Shown: positions 44,144 through 53,569 of the stretch, piece after piece
Position numbering within the stretch: position 1 is the first letter of the stretch
Layout of the letters: every line of letters begins with the position of its first letter
Source: Craspedostauros australis
Lineage: Eukaryota > Bacillariophyta > Bacillariophyceae > Mastogloiales > Achnanthaceae
Direction of reading: 5' to 3'
DNA length: 64,000 bases
Assembly: GCA_026770025.1 (NCBI GenBank)
Contig: JAMXDE010000018.1
Coordinates: forward strand, 1,364,001 to 1,428,000
Translations under genes and position numbers: made by a program
Notes under the pieces: model-generated
The model's database searches: none
What the model was told of the DNA's origin: nothing
Seen by the model: the letters and a program-made list of their open reading frames with translations, nothing else

Positions 44144-46809
44144 TTATTGTTTTAGTCCCTCCATTGCCGCTCTGACACGTTCCAACAATTGTGTCCTTAC
44201 ATTTTGTTCCATCAAGTCAGGAGATTCCGTATTTTCCTTCATTGTGTGTGTCTCGCACGCAATTCGCTCCGAGGCTTCGTTTTCTTCTTGTCGCAGCACG
44301 ATTTCTTCCTCTTCTGATCTTGTTTGTTGTGCAGGCACGATTCCTGCATCAGCATTGTTTGCGTTCGTTGGGAGTGGGGGAATTTTTGTGTTCGATGTGT
44401 TTGTTGCGTTCGTTGCGTTTCGTTTGATCGTACTTTCCGGGGTACGGATGTTCGTGGGCTTCGGTTTCGTGCGCTGATACAAAGCGGACATGTACTGCTT
44501 CACTCGCATTGGGTTCACGTGTACCTGTGCATACCAGTCAGTCTTCATTTCCGTGGTCTCCATGCACCGCTGGTATCCCTCGTACTCCGTTGGCCTGTTC
44601 TTCGGATCCGTGCGTGCCACTCTGCAAATCTCTTCCAGTACGTTCACAAGGCAGGGGCGAATGGGCTCGTTTCGTTGTACAGGTTTTGCAGCCCAGCCAG
44701 GTTCAGCCAATCGCGGGTGTTCTGTTGTTGCTGTGGTGTCCTGTAGCATCGTACTTACATCAGGGGTCTCCAAGGCTGCCATGTTGATTGCTTTGAGGTA
44801 CTCAGTGCCTTGCTTTCGGTGGCACTCTTCGCGAACCTGAGAGTCTTTTTCTCCTTCCTTGGTGATGTTGCTGCGAGTGGCTCCTGTGTGGACTGGTGTT
44901 CTATCATGATAGGAACGTCAGAATTCATGATGTTGTAGTCATTCCATTCGGCTTCCTCCACACATACTGGAGCAGTGACATTTGAAGCTGCAAGCAAGTC
45001 TGCGTAGCCGTTTCCGTGCCGGACCTTGTGGGTTGATCGCACATTCATGCCTTTTGCGCGGAACCTAATGCGTGAATTCGTCTTGTGCATCACACAGCGA
45101 CCTTCCAAACCCGACGCGTCAACCAAGACAGTTGTAGTGCCTCTGATATTTCCCATTTGCAATGCATCGAAGATTTCGTGTTCGGTTTGAATTTTACCAC
45201 CGTTTTGCATGTAGGATCGTAGTACGATAGTAATGTAGGCGAAGTGAGTGTCGATTTGCCCTTTGCCGGTTTTGGTTTCTGTGTAGATCCAAACAATGAA
45301 TTGGGGAAGCCCTTTGGCTGCCGCGTCCTTGTTAATCCATGATGAGACAAGCGCGATATGCTCGTGGCTGGCGAAGCAGCCCGCGTTGTCCAACTGCAGG
45401 ATAATTTCTGTCACTGATGGTAGGAGATCGCGTACCTTCTTCTGGATGATTTTGAGTAGTCAACCAACTTGAAGCGTGTCTTGGGTGGGACAGCCATGAA
45501 CAATTATGTCCACAAAGCGATAGGTGAATTCGCCATTTTTGCAAGTGACAATCATGACACCAAGCATCGACATGCCCTTCTTGCCCCAATGCTCTGTCTG
45601 CGATTCTCCTTGTGCCGTCGGCAGAATCTTCTGCTTATGGTCGATGACGACATAGGCGCACTTATCGTTGTTGTTGATCTTGGCCTTGTACTTGTTCATC
45701 TGATCGAATTGAACCTTTGCTCGAACTCAGTGTGCCATGTACACAGTGATCTCGTTGTTGAAGCCCGGTACCACTTCCAGCATCGTGTGTAGTTCATCTG
45801 CGTGGTCGCTTAGATGATTGGCCTTGAGCGTCTCGATGAATGGTGCGACGCAATCATCCATGAAGCGCATCACTTGTCCACATCTGTCGCATACTTTGCC
45901 TTGTTGATCGTGGGCAATGAGAGGAAGGGCGTTGGTATCACACTCTGTGGTTGCTGTAGGAGGATCAATGACCGCGCATGTCGTGTTGGTGCTGGCAGGC
46001 GCTGTTGTGTTTTCGGTGCTGAATGTAGACTTAGCCTGCTCCCTTTTTGAATCCTTGCGAAGGGCGAAATGAGCGCAGTGCATCGGGTCTTCTTCGCACT
46101 TGATCTGCATGTGCGACGCGGTATACTCCCACTTGAGGAATGTGATCATAAGGTCCAGATCGCGCAACAATGTCTCACAGGTTTGAATATGCTCCACGGT
46201 TAGGTCGTCGTGTCCGTCATCACCGTTGAATGAATCCTCGAGTAGGGTGTTCAAGCGCACGAGCATCTCCTTCAGCGTCTTTGTTGCCATCCAGAAGTAG
46301 TTTTCAAAAGAGGAGAGACCAGTAATAACTTTGCCTCTGCATGTGAGCAGGCCTGCCATTGCTCGGAATGCTGGCTCGCTGACTGGATTGTTCATCATAG
46401 TCTTGTACATGTGGAACAGCTCGCCCACACTCGTTCCGCCACGTTCGAATACTGGCATGTTTTCAAATATCACCCCTCCCCACTTGATGCTGTGACAAAG
46501 GCCTGGCTTGTATGTGGTTGTGTTGCTGATGAAGGACACCACACTGGCCAAGCTGTATGCGCTGACGCGATAGTCGTGAACAGCAGCACCAAGCACGTTG
46601 CCCTCGCACAAGAGCTCGTAGTAGTTGCGCAGAGTGAGGAGCTGGCCCTGCGTGATGGTGTATTGCTCTGGCAAGAGGCCAAGACGCTGAACGTCAGGAA
46701 GTTCGCTCTTGTGTCGCGAGAGGAGGTTAGTACATTGGCGTGACGAGGCAGACATGGCAAGAATGCACCTTGCTGTGCGTGCAATGTTCTTCTCGCCGAC
46801 GAGGCAAAT
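44144..46809 (-). pseudogene. Degenerate DDE-type transposase-like gene, cut by copia
   Basis: A minus-strand gene entering from the copia junction at 46809. It has a helical N-terminal part with a Cys/His cluster (MHCAHF, then KVCDRCGQVM), then a core with candidate catalytic Asp residues in AYVVIDHKQKILPTAQGESQ, EIILQLDNAGCF and TGKGQIDTHFAYI. A charged tail ends near 44144. One frame runs from 46809 to about 44830 with TGA at 45727-45729 and at 45460-45462, both continuing in register; a frameshift near 44800-44830 then changes frame. The HxQxK, GKxGMSxLG and DNAG features resemble a transposase family seen in many eukaryotes, but I cannot name it. The missing 5' part should lie beyond the right end of the copia array. 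Confidence 0.45.
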
Positions 46810-47343
46810 TGTTATCTCGTTATTGTACACAGCGAAATCACACGAGTCCTTCAAGAGAGATCAAGTCTTTCAGGACGAGGGTGACAAGCTGGTGAGTGAA
46901 GACACTGTTTGGGTTGAGTGACTTCTGGTTCTTATGTTATCTTCATTGAGTTGTATCTCATGTTGCTGTCTTCAAGGTCAGCTCTCAGTCATTGCACCTC
47001 GAATCCGATCTTGTTCTGATGTGGAGATGACCCATGATGTGGCGATGATGTCTTCTGTGTCGACGTCACTCGTCACTGTTCCATGGCTCTGTCGATTCCA
47101 CATTCCATTGATGATGCTTGAGGTTGTCGAGTGTGTTGTCATTTCAGGTTTAGTTGGGAAGTATATCAGGTCGGATTGGACATCACATGTTTGCCGGGCA
47201 ATGGCCAGACCGAATCTCTGATGTTCTCTCTAGTGTGTCCCTCTTATGCCGAAAATCATGTGTCGGAGTAAAGCATCGTTTCAGCACATACCGGGACAGA
47301 CTAATCAGAAAACGAATCAGGTGAATAAAGCATTGTGCTAATA
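46810..47343 (-). repeat. Copia LTR 1 (about 534 bp)
   Basis: The outer boundary is exact: sequence identity with the other LTRs begins at TGTTATCTCG, which reads ...GATAACA at the 3' end of the element. The inner boundary near 47343 is inferred from the adjoining purine-rich tract on the coding strand (TTTCGGGGAG). It would start TATTAG rather than the usual TG, so it may be off by a few bases. Contains GTGAATAAAGC near 47321. Confidence 0.75.
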
Positions 47344-47368
47344 CTCCCCGAAACGTATCTTTTCGCAG

Positions 47369-50300
47369 TCACTTGTTGTGGTTGGGATCGGTGTCGCCCT
47401 TCCAGAACAATAGTGGTTGGATGAGGTCCCAGAAAACCGATCGTGGAAGGAATTTCGTGAGGATGTCGGCGATGTTCTGGTTTCCCTTGATCTTGATGAA
47501 GTACATCGTTCCAGCGGCGATGGCCGATCGGACTCGGTGGTAGGCCAGTGCGTTGTGTCTCTTGGATAGTACACTGGTTGGGATGGTGGAGGATATGACT
47601 ACGCTCTGGTTGTCACCAAAGAGCCAGCTTGGGCCGTCCACTGGTATTCCCATTTCGCACAGCATCAAGCGGATGGACATGATCTGTTCGGTTGCCAACC
47701 GTGCTGCCACGAATTCTGATCCGTAGGTGGCCGTCTCCACAGTGGACTGTCGCTTCGAGAACCATTCGATGGGTGTTTGGTTGATGAGATGCACGATACC
47801 AGTTGCTGATTTCCCAGTCACCTTGCAGTGCATGAGATTCGCATCAACGAAAGTCGTGGTACGTACAGGTTTGCCTTTGGCTGTTGGTGCATCTGCCGGC
47901 AGCTCCTCTTGGTTGGGTCCGTACACAGAGTACATCCATTCGTGCTGTGGGATGTCGTAGTGTTCTTCATGGTTGGGGATTCCGGTTCGGAAGCGGATGG
48001 AGGCATCTGGGTATTTGCGAAGGTACCCGTAGATGCGTTTCACTCTGTCCATGTGTCCTGCTCTTGGTGATGCACGGAAACGGGAGAGAGTCATTACCGC
48101 CACATGTATGTCGATCCTTCCCAGAGACACACACCACTGGAGTGCTCCGATCAACGATATGTACTTGGTTCGATCGATCTCCCCGAGCTCGGGTGTCGTA
48201 TCGAGCTCAGGACTGTCGTCCTTGTCCATGGGGCAGCTGGTCTTGTTGGGTGGTCCGTCGAACATCTGTTCGTAGTTCGTGAGCATGCGCTTGATGTAGG
48301 AACGCGCGCTGATTTTCATTGTACCGTCGCTGTCTCTCCCAAAGTCTGCTCCTAGATGGTAGGAGATGGGACCGACACCCTTGAGCTTGTAGCCATACTG
48401 CGAAGTGAGAGTGTCGAAGAAGGAACGTGGGTCAGACATGACCGCCATGAGATCGTCTACGTATACACATACGTATTCCCAGTGCGGACCTGCATCACGC
48501 ATCCATACATCGGGGTCAGACCTGCACTGCTGGAAGCCCATGTCTCGGAGGGTATCTGCCAGCGCTTCGTGGAAGCGAGCTCCGGATGTCCGGAGGCCGT
48601 AGAGCGCCTTGACGATCGTGAGCATGTGGCCTGCGTGCTCCCCGAACTCGTCGCCGGCTACGAAGCAGATCTTCTCCTTCGTGTATGCCTCCAGGTAGGC
48701 GTTTCCAATGTCGCCGACCATGGTCTTGAGTCCGTTCAGTTCGCCAGCGAGTAGGGCGATTCGGAGTGACTGCAAGCTGACAACTCCGGCGTAGGAGGAG
48801 TCCTTGCATGGATCCGTCAAGTGGCCACCTGCCACACATCGTGCTTGGTGTCGGAGGTCGTGCTTGACCGCGTAGACCCATTGCAGCCGGATCTGTTGGT
48901 ATCCGTCTGGAACGGTCTTGGTCTTGCCGAGCGATCGGAATGTCTCATATCCAAAGAGCTGTTGCATCTCGGTACGTTCAGCATCCGCCCAGAGCGTGTT
49001 GCCGTTGCGTTTGTCGAGGCGTACGGCTTCCTGGTGATTGCGTGGTACCTGAACACCGAACTGGTAGATGGGTGCGTTGGTGTGTTTCTTGGCCTTGTTG
49101 ATGGAGATCTTGCGCTCCATTCGAGCCTGTCGGTCAGAGAGCTTCTTCAGCCGTTTCCATCCAGGCTGATCGAGCAATCCGTTCTTGCGACCGTATGCCG
49201 CACATGATACAGGGTCATCTTGCACCATGGTGGAGAGTGGTTCGGATGTTGTCGATCTGTCATCCCATTGTACAATGACATTGTATCGGGACCCCTTGTA
49301 GGTCTTGGCGTTCGGAGCGAGAGGTCCTTCGTGGCCGATGATGCCTTGGAATCCCCATACTCCGTCTTCGTCGTCTTCATTGCGTTCGAGCTGCTGTTCG
49401 ATGATGTCGGACAGCTGGACGTAGGAGATGAGTTCGTTGGTGGCTCCATCGTCGAAGGCGAGCAACATCTTGATTCGCTGGTGGTTCGCAGCATCTGCAT
49501 CGTTGACGCGTTGGATGACTTCGGCCTTGACTCTTTGTCCGTCACGGTCGTACAGGAAGGTCTTGCCGATGAGATCCTCTGGTGTGAATCGAGGGATGGA
49601 GACTCTTGCCATGTCTGCCGTTCCAGGATCGGACTCCGCAGAAGCGAAAAGAACGGCGTCTCCAAGGGAATGGACAACTGGTTGCATTCCATCAGGCACT
49701 GGGACGTCGTCTTCAAGCTCCCCATCATCAGGTGGGTTCGTTTCCGAGCCGTCTTCCTCCCCAACGTCGGCCAGGGGAAAGTCAACACGCAGGTTGCGGG
49801 AGCCGTGTTCGTCGGCTGCACGGATCGAGGATCGTGGGAGGAGCTGTTGGGTGTCATCGTCCAACACCCAGAAGGTCAGTTCGTCACCCTTGTGGAGGCA
49901 GGGTCCGGCCCATCTCCCCTTTCGCTCCTTGGACTGGCTGGGAAAGCCAGGCTTCTCCACGCGGTAGTACACCGGTTGCCACCAACGGTAGGCAAGGAAC
50001 TTGCTCACATCGGGACGGTGTCCGTAGGCTGCCTGCATCAGTGTGACGTTACCTGCTGTGCGTTGAGCCAAGTGGTTGAAGAGCACAATGACATACATGG
50101 TGCATATGAGCCAGAAGCGAGCAGGTGTGCCCGTCCTGTCCATGATGCCGTTCGTCATACGCTTGATGTCTTGGATACGCCTCTCTGCGGCGTTCTGGTG
50201 CTGGTGCTCCGGCTCGCTCTGATGATCAGCGATGGAGTACTGTCGGAGGATGTCTTGTACCTTGAATCCGATCTCGGATTTCGCGTTATCGGACATCAGG

Positions 50301-51205
50301 AGGTCAGGAGCTCCATGACGCCGGATGAAGTCTTGGAGAGTGGAAGCGACTTGCTTCTCTGATGTCATGGGGAATCCTGCGGTGAAGCGAGAATCCACGG
50401 CCACATATACTTGCATCATCGTGCTGCCACCATGGCCTGGCACACCATCGTCGTGTGCAGGTGTGTCAGAGAACAACGTGTCCATGGCAACGGTCTCATG
50501 GAGTCTGTCCACGTTCGCGGCAGGGAATCTGGTCTTGAAGTGCTTCCTCATTGTGAACCGCTCTGAGGTGCGGTACCATTGGGACGTGCACTTGAGAGTG
50601 TCTTGGACTCTTCTGGCCGGGATCCATCCGAAGTACGGGCGGAGGGCCTCATAGTCGATCTTCGGCTTCACGCGAGCGATAGCTCCCTGCTGTGGGGCAC
50701 CGGTCTCACTGGTGAACACTTCGATGGAGTCCGGTGAGTGGACGCCGTCGTCTGGGGCACCATCGGAGATCTCGTCCAGCAAAGTGAACTCGTGGTCGAG
50801 AGTGGATGGGTCCCACTCTTCGTCTGCAGTGAAATCCACGTGAGGGTACGTGTCAATCTCCTTGCGTGTGGGAGGTCTCATGTCCATGTAGGACAGGCCC
50901 TGTCTGATAGAGAGAGGGATCACATGCCCATCAGGCACGATGATTGTCTGTCTCCCTCCGGGGAGTTCGCGAGGACGCTCGTTGACATCGAGACCGAAGG
51001 CACCGAGCTGATTCGTCGAGTGAATCGTCTTGCCCTTTCCATAGAGGGCGTATTGGTGGAACTTCGCGATGATAGGTCCCTCGGTGGACATGACGAGTCC
51101 AGCGACCGTTCCGATGTCCAGATTGACGATTGCGGTGTCTCCAATTCCGCTGATGTCGGCGGTATGGTTGGTACGGCTGATGATAGTCACATCATCGCCT
51201 GCCAA
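47369..51205 (-). CDS. Copia Pol, unit 1: protease remainder, integrase, RT, RNase H
   Basis: A 1278-codon frame in register with Gag; the codon after the Gag TGA is TTG, not ATG, so this is not an independent gene. It begins inside the protease (AGDDVTIIS follows the DSGANG active site). Integrase catalytic residues are Asp 242 (VAMDTLFSD), Asp 306 (LLMSDNAKSE) and Glu 341 (QNAAERRIQD). The reverse transcriptase has Asp 832 (VGDIGNAYLE) and YVDDLM at 915-920. RNase H has TTFVDANL, TATYGSEFVAAR and WLFGDNQSV. It is unbroken to a TGA stop just before the polypurine tract. The products would make, integrate and degrade the element RNA/DNA. Confidence 0.9.
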   Translation of the reverse strand: MAGDDVTIISRTNHTADISGIGDTAIVNLDIGTVAGLVMSTEGPIIAKFHQYALYGKGKTIHSTNQLGAFGLDVNERPRELPGGRQTIIVPDGHVIPLSIRQGLSYMDMRPPTRKEIDTYPHVDFTADEEWDPSTLDHEFTLLDEISDGAPDDGVHSPDSIEVFTSETGAPQQGAIARVKPKIDYEALRPYFGWIPARRVQDTLKCTSQWYRTSERFTMRKHFKTRFPAANVDRLHETVAMDTLFSDTPAHDDGVPGHGGSTMMQVYVAVDSRFTAGFPMTSEKQVASTLQDFIRRHGAPDLLMSDNAKSEIGFKVQDILRQYSIADHQSEPEHQHQNAAERRIQDIKRMTNGIMDRTGTPARFWLICTMYVIVLFNHLAQRTAGNVTLMQAAYGHRPDVSKFLAYRWWQPVYYRVEKPGFPSQSKERKGRWAGPCLHKGDELTFWVLDDDTQQLLPRSSIRAADEHGSRNLRVDFPLADVGEEDGSETNPPDDGELEDDVPVPDGMQPVVHSLGDAVLFASAESDPGTADMARVSIPRFTPEDLIGKTFLYDRDGQRVKAEVIQRVNDADAANHQRIKMLLAFDDGATNELISYVQLSDIIEQQLERNEDDEDGVWGFQGIIGHEGPLAPNAKTYKGSRYNVIVQWDDRSTTSEPLSTMVQDDPVSCAAYGRKNGLLDQPGWKRLKKLSDRQARMERKISINKAKKHTNAPIYQFGVQVPRNHQEAVRLDKRNGNTLWADAERTEMQQLFGYETFRSLGKTKTVPDGYQQIRLQWVYAVKHDLRHQARCVAGGHLTDPCKDSSYAGVVSLQSLRIALLAGELNGLKTMVGDIGNAYLEAYTKEKICFVAGDEFGEHAGHMLTIVKALYGLRTSGARFHEALADTLRDMGFQQCRSDPDVWMRDAGPHWEYVCVYVDDLMAVMSDPRSFFDTLTSQYGYKLKGVGPISYHLGADFGRDSDGTMKISARSYIKRMLTNYEQMFDGPPNKTSCPMDKDDSPELDTTPELGEIDRTKYISLIGALQWCVSLGRIDIHVAVMTLSRFRASPRAGHMDRVKRIYGYLRKYPDASIRFRTGIPNHEEHYDIPQHEWMYSVYGPNQEELPADAPTAKGKPVRTTTFVDANLMHCKVTGKSATGIVHLINQTPIEWFSKRQSTVETATYGSEFVAARLATEQIMSIRLMLCEMGIPVDGPSWLFGDNQSVVISSTIPTSVLSKRHNALAYHRVRSAIAAGTMYFIKIKGNQNIADILTKFLPRSVFWDLIQPLLFWKGDTDPNHNK

Positions 51206-52759
51206 TCATCCATTCGCACCGCTGTCGATCAGGGAACCGGACTTCGCAACATTGGTCTTGTTGAAGCTGTATTGCAGGACTGTGGCCTGCACAGCACGGT
51301 AGATCTTGCCCTGGATGGTGACTTCGTCGGAAGTGTTGGTGTTGGTCGTGGCATTGGCCAACATGCGCTTGATGGCATCGCCAGGAAGGTTGTCAGAACC
51401 GGCGTTGCCGGAGGTTGAGGTGGACTTGGTTTGCCCACCACCCCCATTGCCAGTGGTGGATGTCTTGTTGGCCTGTCTGTTCGATGCATCCCTGGTGTAC
51501 TTGGGGTCCCAAGTACCCTTGGACTGCATGTGGGCCTTCTTCTGATCCCAGGTCATTTGTTTCCATTCGTTGTCTGGGATTCGCTTGTTTGTGCTCTTGT
51601 TCTTGGATTGGTTGGTCTTGTTCTCGTTGTTGCTTGTGTCCTTGCTTGTGTTGTTGACCCTACGCTTGGTCTTGTTGCGTGGGACGCGCAGGTCGTTATG
51701 TTGTGCGGATCTGCGCACAACACCAAGGAAGGCATCAAAGTCCAGCCTGAAGTCGGTCTTTCCTGTCGCCAATGCCAAGTTGCTCTGGAGAGCATTGGCG
51801 TCGTCAAGGGAACGGAAGAGGTCAGCATCAGGGGTGATGGCCTCCTTGAGCCACTGGAGCTTCCAGTCCTCAGAGACAGGTGCATCCTGAATCTCTTCAA
51901 GGTCGTTGATCTTGCTGAGCCAGCTGTTCACGAAGGCTTCGCGGCTGCCGTTCCAGGAGTGGTTCAGCTTGAGGTTCCGGATCTCCTCTTGGATCAGCTG
52001 AGCCTTGTTGGCTGCGGCTACTCCGGTTGCATACTCTTCACGGAGCATGGTATACACCCCATGACCGTTCTTGTCATCGGCGTATGCCTGGAGACAGTTG
52101 CGGCTCTTCGTGGTCCTGAGGCAGTGGGTCAAGACGTAGAAGAGGAAGGTGCGCTGTTTGTCGAACAGCTCAGACTCGTCTTGGGTCGGGAGGTACTCGG
52201 TGTCCACGACGTTCTTCACACCGTGCGCTGCAGCGGTGGCTCGGAGACGTCGGTCGAAGACCATGAACTAGTCATCGCTCTTCAGGATCGGATAGTCGCT
52301 GAGGTTCCGTTTGATGCCCTTGTCGAAGGCAGCGGCTCCATCAGAGACAGGTTCAGGTGGTGGTGGTGGTGTCACCATGGACGACATGGTGGGTTCGGGT
52401 GTCGGCATGGAGGCATCCATGCGCTTCTTGAGTTCGGTTCTCATGAAGGTCTGGAGCCTCGCAGCATTCAGGCCAAGCCAGACGGAGTCGCGGTCGCCAG
52501 CTTGCGCGTCATACCACATTGGGAGTGCGAGGATCTTGCGAATGTGCAGCGCAGTCAATCGGCATGAGTATGGGTCTCCCGAGGTGGGAGTGAAGTCGCG
52601 ATGAAGACCGTCGAGGTCTTCCTTGGTGAGGAAGGTGAGGTCGTCAACATTCTCCACTGCTGCGTCGATGATAACGCGGCGATGGTCGGAGTCGTCGGAG
52701 ATACCCACGGCCTTGAGGACGTGGTTCAGGATGGTGATGGGGTCGGTGGGTTCTGTCAT
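51206..52759 (-). CDS. Copia Gag-protease, unit 1, with in-frame TAG and terminal TGA
   Basis: It starts at ATG 52759 (MTEPTDPITILNHVLKAVG). The frame is interrupted by TAG at 52268-52270 after 163 codons, then continues in register (FDRRLRATAAAHG) for about 352 codons to TGA at 51206-51208. That TGA falls directly after the protease active site LIDSGANG, and the frame continues as Pol. The capsid-like part is helical (RTFLFYVLTHCLRTT, VNSWLSKINDLEEI). The basic tail (KTNQSKNKSTNKRIP) takes the place of a CCHC zinc knuckle, as in diatom copia elements. Both stops occur in every unit. Whether they are read through or simply inactivating cannot be told from sequence. Confidence 0.8.
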
Positions 52760-52760
52760 C

Positions 52761-52860
52761 TTGTTCGGTTCGTTACGGAGAAGCGGATACGCTGTGCTCG
52801 GTATGTTCGTTTGTTCGGTTCGTCACGGAGAAGCGGATACGCTGTGCTCGGTGTATTCGT
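52761..52860 (-). repeat. Two 50-base direct repeats in the copia leader
   Basis: The sequence from 52761 repeats at 52811 with few differences (shared ACGGAGAAGCGGATACGCTG). It lies between the Gag start and the LTR, in the 5' leader of the element RNA, and recurs in unit 2. Confidence 0.8.
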
Positions 52861-52996
52861 GTGCGCTGCCTTGGAAGGCTCTTGTTGTTGTTCGGTTCCT
52901 GCTTCACGTCGTCACGTGATGCAGTTGGTTCGTTGCTGATGGGATCAGCTCGGTGGGTTGGAGTTGTTTCACGCAGTCAGGTCAGGACGTAGTGCT

Positions 52997-53010
52997 TGCG
53001 ACTGTTAATC
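52997..53010 (+). promoter_or_regulatory. Copia primer-binding site, predicted tRNA-Asn half-molecule
   Basis: Immediately inside the LTR end. The plus strand reads TGCGACTGTTAATC, which equals the anticodon arm of eukaryotic tRNA-Asn(GUU) as I recall it from yeast (anticodon GTT in CTGTTAATC). The element RNA is thus complementary to an internal tRNA segment, as in Drosophila copia, which uses a tRNA-iMet half-molecule. A second copy of the site is at 59198-59211. Confidence 0.6.
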
Positions 53011-53544
53011 TGTTATCTCGTTATTGTACACAGCGAAATCACACGAGTCCTTCAAGAGAGATCAAGTCTTTCAGGACGAGGGTGACAAGCTGGTGAGTGA
53101 AGACACTGTTTGGGTTGAGTGACTTCTGGTTCTTATGTTATCTTCATTGAGTTGTATCTCATGTTGCTGTCTTCAAGGTCAGCTCTCAGTCATTGCACCT
53201 CGAATCCGATCTTGTTCTGATGTGGAGATGACCCATGATGTGGCGATGATGTCTTCTGTGTCGACGTCACTCGTCACTGTTCCATGGCTCTGTCGATTCC
53301 ACATTCCATTGATGATGCTTGAGGTTGTCGAGTGTGTTGTCATTTCAGGTTTAGTTGGGAAGTATATCAGGTCGGATTGGACATCACATGTTTGCCGGGC
53401 AATGGCCAGACCGAATCTCTGATGTTCTCTCTAGTGTGTCCCTCTTATGCCGAAAATCATGTGTCGGAGTAAAGCATCGTTTCAGCACATACCGGGACAG
53501 ACTAATCAGAAAACGAATCAGGTGAATAAAGCATTGTGCTAATA
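53011..53544 (-). repeat. Copia LTR 2, shared by units 1 and 2
   Basis: Same as the LTR at 46810. It serves as the 5' LTR of unit 1 and the 3' LTR of unit 2. Confidence 0.8.
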
Positions 53545-53569
53545 CTCCCCGAAACGTATCTTTTCGCAG

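Noticed and set aside
49220-52567. Long plus-strand open frames (about 380 codons each) across the copia units
   Set aside because: They lie antisense to Gag and Pol, lack any motif, and recur only because the DNA is duplicated.
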